Of a stretch of DNA of 10,961 nucleotides, positions 7,363 through 10,961 are shown piece after piece (the stretch's first letter is position 1; each line of letters opens with the position of its first letter). The notes beneath the pieces were generated by a model, which searched no databases, had not been told where the DNA came from, and saw nothing but the letters and a program-made list of their open reading frames with translations. The translations under genes and the position numbers were made by a program. Source of the stretch: Armatimonadota bacterium (GTDB lineage Bacteria > Armatimonadota > Fimbriimonadia > Fimbriimonadales > Fimbriimonadaceae); assembly GCA_003516955.1 (NCBI GenBank), contig DPBN01000020.1:1-10961 (forward strand). The letters are read 5' to 3'.

Positions 7363-7426
7363 GTGTCAAAACCCCCTGGAACTCGCGGCCAACATCCGTG
7401 TCGAACCCGTACGATTCCATGGAAAA

Positions 7427-7453
7427 TCATCGGAAGAACGTGGAACAACTTTA
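7427..7453 (-). promoter_or_regulatory. Sigma-28 (FliA)-type promoter of the flagellin gene
   Basis: On the minus strand TAAAGTTG (7446-7453) is followed after exactly 11 bases by TCCGATGA (7427-7434). The enterobacterial sigma-28 consensus is TAAAGTTT-N11-GCCGATAA, so seven of eight and six of eight bases match with ideal spacing. Predicted transcription start is near 7420, giving a leader of roughly 58 bases before the GTG. Confidence 0.8.
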
Positions 7454-7469
7454 GGTTGGGTCAAGGAAG

Positions 7470-7500
7470 GGGGGCCCGCCTCGTTGCGAGGCGGGCCCCC
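7470..7500 (-). terminator. Strong 14-bp hairpin after the repeat-protein gene
   Basis: A perfect 14-base-pair stem (7470-7483 with 7487-7500) with loop TTG, nearly all G:C, lies 19 bases after the stop of the minus-strand gene ending at 7520 and just upstream of the flagellin promoter. It likely stops or insulates transcription entering the flagellin unit. The downstream bases on the minus strand are CCTTCCTT, only a weak T-rich run. Confidence 0.65.
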
Positions 7501-7519
7501 TCGATGCCAACTGCTCAGG

Positions 7520-8848
7520 CTAGAAGCGCGGCCGGAACGCGCTCGTGCCGAAGTCGACGATCACATAGCGGCCGTCCTGCCGCTCCAGGCGGTAGGTGTG
7601 ATAGACGGTGTCCGACCGGCCCCATGGATCCTCGTAGTCGTGCCGCGCGAGAACGCGCACCTGGTCGCGCCAACGCCGCACGTCGACGATGTCGTACCGG
7701 CGGGTCCTCGTGCCGAAGGCGTTGTCGAGGAGCATGTCGTAGAAGTCGTCGGGACCCAGGCTGTACGCGTAGTCCTCGTCGATCCAGATGCCAACCCTGC
7801 CGTACCTCGGAACCAGGCGGTCCAGCGCACGGCGATCGCGCCTCTCGAAGATCGAGACCAGGTCATCCAGCGCCCAGTCGAGCTCTCCGCCATGATAGCG
7901 GTCGGAGACCCAGATCGGCCGACTCCACACGTAGGGCGTGGCGTCCCTCCATGGGTAGTAGTAGAAGCGGTCGCTCGTGAAGTAGATCGAAACGACGGGC
8001 TGCACCAGGATGACCCGGCCCGCGCGGACGTAGCCCGGCAGGTGGGGGTAGTAGTACCAGGGCGAAACGGTGCATCGGCCGGGGATCGGGCGGAACTCGT
8101 AGAACGCGTAGATGAAGTCGTCATCCCTCCAACGGCTGTCGTAGTGCACGTAGCCGATTCGGAGCCTCTCGGTGCGGAGTTCCACAGACTCGCGCCGAGC
8201 CTGTTGCCCCAAGGACCCTTTGAAGAGGTCGATCGGTGCTCGGCGGTAGTCGGTCGGCTGGAGCTCCCGAATGTCGACGACGTTCGCCCGCGCGTTGGTC
8301 ACGGTGCCGTACACCGACCTTGAACCGCTGTCTCTGGTCCGTCCGAGAAGGTCGTTCCGGTTGCGGTCGCGGCTCTGGGGGTCGACGACCCCGTAAGGTC
8401 CGACGATGACCCTCGGTGGACCGTCCGACCCGCGATCCTCTCGGCCCCTGCGGGTGACGTCTTCGCCCCGGGCACGGTCCTGGATGGGCGGGAGCGTACG
8501 CTCGCGGTCGCCGCCCCGGGCCCGGTCCTCCCCGCGCGAGCGGTCTTGGATCGGGGGCTGGGAGCGGTCGCCCGGGTCGCCGCCCCGCGCGCGGTCCTGG
8601 ATGGGCGGGAGCGTCCTCTCTCGGTCGCCGCCGCGGACCCGGTCGTCCCCGCGCGAGCGGTCCTGGATCGGGGGTTGGACGCGGCCGCTCTGATCGCCTC
8701 CGCGGGTCCGCTCGTCGACCTTGGACCGCTCCTGACCGCCGCCGTTATCCCTGCCGCGCGAACGGCCGAGGAGGTCGTCGCCGCAAGGGGCGCTCGCCAC
8801 GAGCGACGCCAACACCACAGCCACTGCGAACCAACGCATCGTTTTCAT
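7520..8848 (-). CDS. Secreted Arg/Asp-rich tandem-repeat protein of unknown function
   Basis: I do not recognise this 442-residue protein. Residues 1-20 are a clear signal peptide (MKTMRW, hydrophobic core, ASA cleavage site). Cys22 is not in a proper lipobox because proline precedes it. Residues 25-172 are disordered-looking and dense in Arg, Asp and Gly, with four copies of PPIQDR(S/A)RG starting at 59, 81, 98 and 120, arranged as two 39-residue units. DLLGRSR (25-31) and DLLGRTR (166-172) bracket this region. Residues 180-442 look folded and are rich in Tyr and Trp (SPWYYYP, DRFYYYPW). The last part (about 325-440), with a helical DLVSIFERRDRRALDRLV segment and a YRLERQDGRYVIVDFG end, weakly recalls NTF2/SnoaL-like domains; this is only an impression. 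The ATG at 8848 has GGAGG seven bases upstream. It begins 58 bases after the propeller gene and may be in its operon. Confidence 0.8.
   Translation of the reverse strand: MKTMRWFAVAVVLASLVASAPCGDDLLGRSRGRDNGGGQERSKVDERTRGGDQSGRVQPPIQDRSRGDDRVRGGDRERTLPPIQDRARGGDPGDRSQPPIQDRSRGEDRARGGDRERTLPPIQDRARGEDVTRRGREDRGSDGPPRVIVGPYGVVDPQSRDRNRNDLLGRTRDSGSRSVYGTVTNARANVVDIRELQPTDYRRAPIDLFKGSLGQQARRESVELRTERLRIGYVHYDSRWRDDDFIYAFYEFRPIPGRCTVSPWYYYPHLPGYVRAGRVILVQPVVSIYFTSDRFYYYPWRDATPYVWSRPIWVSDRYHGGELDWALDDLVSIFERRDRRALDRLVPRYGRVGIWIDEDYAYSLGPDDFYDMLLDNAFGTRTRRYDIVDVRRWRDQVRVLARHDYEDPWGRSDTVYHTYRLERQDGRYVIVDFGTSAFRPRF
8444..8677 (-). repeat. Two 117-bp tandem repeats inside the secreted-protein gene
   Basis: The coding sequence from 8677 to 8561 is repeated from 8560 to about 8444. 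Aligning 8578-8677 with 8461-8560 by eye gives about 12 differences in 100 bases. The period is 39 codons, and each unit contains two shorter PPIQDR-type half-repeats. The preserved frame and protein motif point to in-gene duplication under coding constraint. Confidence 0.85.
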
Positions 8849-8906
8849 TTCGGAGCCTCCAGCGGAGCTCTGTTCTCAAGGATACGACGTTTTCCGGAAG
8901 ATCCGG

Positions 8907-9980
8907 TTACCCCTTGCCCGCGAAGGCCCACAGCCTTCCGTCGGTAGTGCCGATCAGCAGTAAGGTGCCGTTCCATGAAGCGGATCCTTTGATCTGCCCA
9001 CCAAGCCTCGTCTTCCAGATGCTCTTCCCGTCGGTCGCGCGAACCAGGTGCAACCAGCCGGAATCGTCTCCTGCGACGACGGTCGAGCCAACCGCGATGG
9101 GGCTGGACTCCACCGCACCTTCAGCGGGGTACGTCCAGGCAAGTTTGCCCGTGGCGAGGCTGAGTGCAAAGAGCCTTTGGCTGCGGGAAGGCACGACCCC
9201 CAGGCCACCCCATACAACCGGGGTGCCGTAGACGCCGGCGCCGTCCTCCTTCTCCCGAACGGACCAACGGACCTTTCCCGCGGGGCTGATCCAGGCGAGC
9301 AGGCCGGTGCTGTTGCCGGCGAGCACGCCGTCGCCGCCGACGACCGCGCTGGCTGCGAAGTTGCCACCCAGCTTGACGCTGCGGAGCAGGCGGCCGCTGG
9401 ACAGGTCGACCGCGTGCACCGAGCCGTCGCAGCCCGCATACCAGACTTCGGATCCGCGAAGCGACGGCGTCGCGTGCACCTGGGCCTTGCTGGTGTGGAT
9501 CCAGAGCACCTTGCCGGAGGAGGCGTCGAGGCAATAGAGTCTGCAGTCGTACGAGCCGAACAGCACCCTGGTTCCTGCGACGGTGGCGCTGGAGACGATC
9601 TTGTCGCCCGTCTGTCTCGACCAGAGTCGCTTGCCCGACGACGCGTCGAGCGCGTGGAACTCGCCGCCCGCATCTCCGATGTAGACCCTCCCTCGCCAGA
9701 CCGTTGGCGAGGCCGAGAACGCGCTATGGCTGCGGTAGGTCCACACCCGTTCGCCGTCCTCGAGGCGTCGGCACTCGACGGTTCCGTCCATCGTTGCCAC
9801 GAAGGCGCGGTTCCCTGAAATGGCGACCGTGTTCTCGATCGCCCCAGTGGTGCGCGCGACCCAGATCCGCCGCAGGGGCGGGACGAGCAGGCCCGGAAGG
9901 ACAGCGTTGCCGTCCCAGGTTGGACGGAAAGAGGGCCAGTCCAGCGCGGCGGAAGCGAGTACAAGCGAGGCAACGATCAT
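8907..9980 (-). CDS. PQQ-like beta-propeller repeat protein, probably exported
   Basis: A 357-residue protein made almost wholly of PQQ-like (BamB-type) propeller repeats. Tryptophans close each blade in motifs such as DGERVW, SGKRLW, SGKVLW, AGKVRW, TGKLAW and DGKSIW at residues 80, 120, 160, 239, 282 and 322; the blade at about 200 has Arg instead (SGRLLR). With W40 and the closing GRLWAF this implies eight blades with a period near 40. Residues 1-12 form a short hydrophobic stretch (MIVASLVLASAA) that may be a minimal signal peptide. Such proteins usually act as scaffolds in the periplasm or bind partners; the repeats alone do not show a dehydrogenase, and no separate catalytic domain is present. 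The ATG at 9978-9980 overlaps the TGA of the upstream permease (ATGA), with GAGG five bases before it, showing translational coupling. The frame is open further upstream, but that part is the shadow of the permease end. Confidence 0.88.
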   Translation of the reverse strand: MIVASLVLASAALDWPSFRPTWDGNAVLPGLLVPPLRRIWVARTTGAIENTVAISGNRAFVATMDGTVECRRLEDGERVWTYRSHSAFSASPTVWRGRVYIGDAGGEFHALDASSGKRLWSRQTGDKIVSSATVAGTRVLFGSYDCRLYCLDASSGKVLWIHTSKAQVHATPSLRGSEVWYAGCDGSVHAVDLSSGRLLRSVKLGGNFAASAVVGGDGVLAGNSTGLLAWISPAGKVRWSVREKEDGAGVYGTPVVWGGLGVVPSRSQRLFALSLATGKLAWTYPAEGAVESSPIAVGSTVVAGDDSGWLHLVRATDGKSIWKTRLGGQIKGSASWNGTLLLIGTTDGRLWAFAGKG

Positions 9981-10961
9981 GGCGACCTCAGGCTCTGCAG
10001 GACAGGGTACCGCCGAAGCGCCCATGCCGCACCGACGCACGCGCCCAGTCCCGTTACGATCGCCGCCGCCAGCGTTGCCGCGAGCGGGCCCCAAGGGGGA
10101 GCCGGCCACGTGGCGGCCACGGACCAGGCCGCGCCCCACGCCGCGCCGGCCATCGCGGGCAGCCAGGCCTCCAAGCCCAACCAAGCGACAATCGCGTGGG
10201 GTGACAGACCCACGGCCTGCATCAGGGCCGTTTCCGAGCGTCGGCTGAGCACCCTCCTGGCGGTTGTCGTGGCGCTCCCAAAGGCGACCAAGAAAGCGGC
10301 GGCGAGGCTAAGGTAGAGGAACGCCTCGAGGTACCGTCGCTGCACGGCGGCGATCTCGTTCCAAAGGCTCTCGGTCGTGGCGACCTCCGGGCCGAAGTCC
10401 GCCAGCTCGCGACGGAGCGCCTCCGCGATCCGGTCCTCGGCCCCGTTGGGAACCTCCAAAAGGAACCAACGATTTTTCGGGCCTTCGGGAAACAGGCTCT
10501 CCCACGTGTCGACGGGCACCACGACGTAGCCCGCGAGGATGCTCGGCTCCAAGAGGCCGCTGACGATCAGTTCGCGGCCGATGCCCGCGGGCTGGACGGG
10601 TTGGAGCAGCCCGACGTGGAGGATCCATTGGGCCGTTTCTGCGTCGATCAACGCCCTGCCTGGGACGATCCGCCCCTTGGCGAGGCGGAAGCGCCCCATG
10701 CCGAGCAGCTCCGGCGGAAGGCCCACCAGGCCCGGCCGAACCGGGCGGGCGGCGTTGAGGCAACCGGCGTCGTCGCCTTCCGCGAGCGGCAGCTCGTGCC
10801 ATCCCACGTCCCTGAAAGGGCTCTCGCTGGCCGGATCGAAGCCGAGCCGCCTTCGGCCGCTTTCTGTCGCTGGAGAAACGGGCAGTCCAACCGCCAGCTG
10901 CACCGACAACTGCGTGCCTCCCGTCGCGGCGCGAATCCGGTCCTGGCTGTCCATGCCGCTT
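9977..10961 (-). CDS. FtsX/MacB-type ABC transporter permease, C-terminal part (cut by window edge)
   Basis: The reading frame is open through the right edge, and an N-terminal helix is missing, so the gene very likely begins outside the window; the ATG at 10952-10954 is probably internal. Counted from it, residues 1-205 are a soluble, probably periplasmic region containing GDDAGCLNAARPVRPGLVGL, which resembles a motif I recall from large planctomycete-type ABC permeases. Three hydrophobic helices follow (about 209-229, 255-282, 288-312). Between the first two lies RRSETALMQAVGLSPHAIV, the cytoplasmic coupling segment typical of FtsX-family permeases, and the protein ends RRYPVLQSLRSP, similar to MacB/LolC C-termini. 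These permeases use an ATPase partner, not in this window, to power mechanical work on periplasmic or outer-membrane substrates rather than classic import. It is coupled to the propeller gene by a 4-base overlap. Confidence 0.8.
   Translation of the reverse strand, partial: SGMDSQDRIRAATGGTQLSVQLAVGLPVSPATESGRRRLGFDPASESPFRDVGWHELPLAEGDDAGCLNAARPVRPGLVGLPPELLGMGRFRLAKGRIVPGRALIDAETAQWILHVGLLQPVQPAGIGRELIVSGLLEPSILAGYVVVPVDTWESLFPEGPKNRWFLLEVPNGAEDRIAEALRRELADFGPEVATTESLWNEIAAVQRRYLEAFLYLSLAAAFLVAFGSATTTARRVLSRRSETALMQAVGLSPHAIVAWLGLEAWLPAMAGAAWGAAWSVAATWPAPPWGPLAATLAAAIVTGLGACVGAAWALRRYPVLQSLRSP

Noticed and set aside
7355..7370. CACGTG core at the flagellin start as a possible parS
   Set aside because: The flanks match TGTTT/AAACA poorly, and the core is explained by the GTG start context.
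7436..7451. Possible parS half-site (TGTTCCACGT, minus strand) upstream of flagellin
   Set aside because: Only one half of the palindrome matches, and it lies within the spacer of the sigma-28 promoter, so the resemblance is probably chance.
8444..8677. CRISPR-like array in the secreted-protein gene
   Set aside because: Only two long units with no unique spacers, in frame within a protein; this is a coding tandem repeat.
8894..8906. Small hairpin CCGGA/TCCGG just after the propeller stop as a terminator
   Set aside because: Only a 5-bp stem, followed by A residues rather than T on the minus strand.
9981..10184. N-terminal extension of the propeller frame to 10184
   Set aside because: The extra 68 residues are a Gly/Arg-rich out-of-frame shadow of the permease end; the ATG at 9980 has a ribosome-binding site and the classic ATGA overlap.

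Overview
This 10,961-base window is GC-rich, coding-dense bacterial chromosome. I see no insertion sequence, integrase, phage gene or CRISPR array. The mix of genes suggests a free-living, motile, sugar-scavenging Gram-negative-type bacterium: a secreted PA14-bearing GH3 glycosidase, a flagellin, chromosomal-type ParA/ParB, a large FtsX/MacB-type permease coupled to a PQQ-like propeller, and frequent GTG starts. Armatimonadota (Fimbriimonadia-like) is my best guess at the lineage. It rests on gene content and protein style only, so it is tentative.

Layout. At the left edge lies the N-terminus of an EamA/DMT-type membrane transporter (minus strand). Divergent from it is the only plus-strand gene, a GH3 beta-glycosidase of about 863 residues with an inserted PA14 domain (283-2874). 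Its start codon sits inside two interleaved inverted repeats. The GH3 gene converges, with a 12-base gap, on an elongator tRNA-Met(CAT) on the minus strand (2887-2963). From there to the right edge everything is on the minus strand. Read in the direction of transcription, from right to left, the order is: FtsX-type permease C-terminus (runs off the edge), an 8-bladed PQQ-like propeller protein coupled to it by an ATGA overlap, a secreted Arg/Asp-rich repeat protein of unknown function, a GC-rich hairpin, flagellin, a second GC-rich hairpin, parA-parB (overlapping by 16 bases), a NahK-like sugar kinase, and the tRNA.

How the genes may work together. ParA/ParB form a standard chromosome-partition module, but I recognise no parS site in the window. 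The flagellin gene carries a convincing sigma-28 (FliA) promoter, so it is probably a late flagellar gene placed outside a flagellar cluster. The GH3 enzyme and the NahK-like kinase could belong to a sugar-salvage route, with the glycosidase releasing monosaccharides outside the cytoplasm and the kinase phosphorylating a hexose inside, but they are on opposite strands and the link is inferred. The permease, propeller and repeat protein form a compact envelope-associated run and may be one operon. The least explained item is the repeat protein: a near-duplicated 39-residue, mixed-charge module bracketed by two DLLGR(S/T)R motifs and followed by a Tyr/Trp-rich domain I cannot assign.
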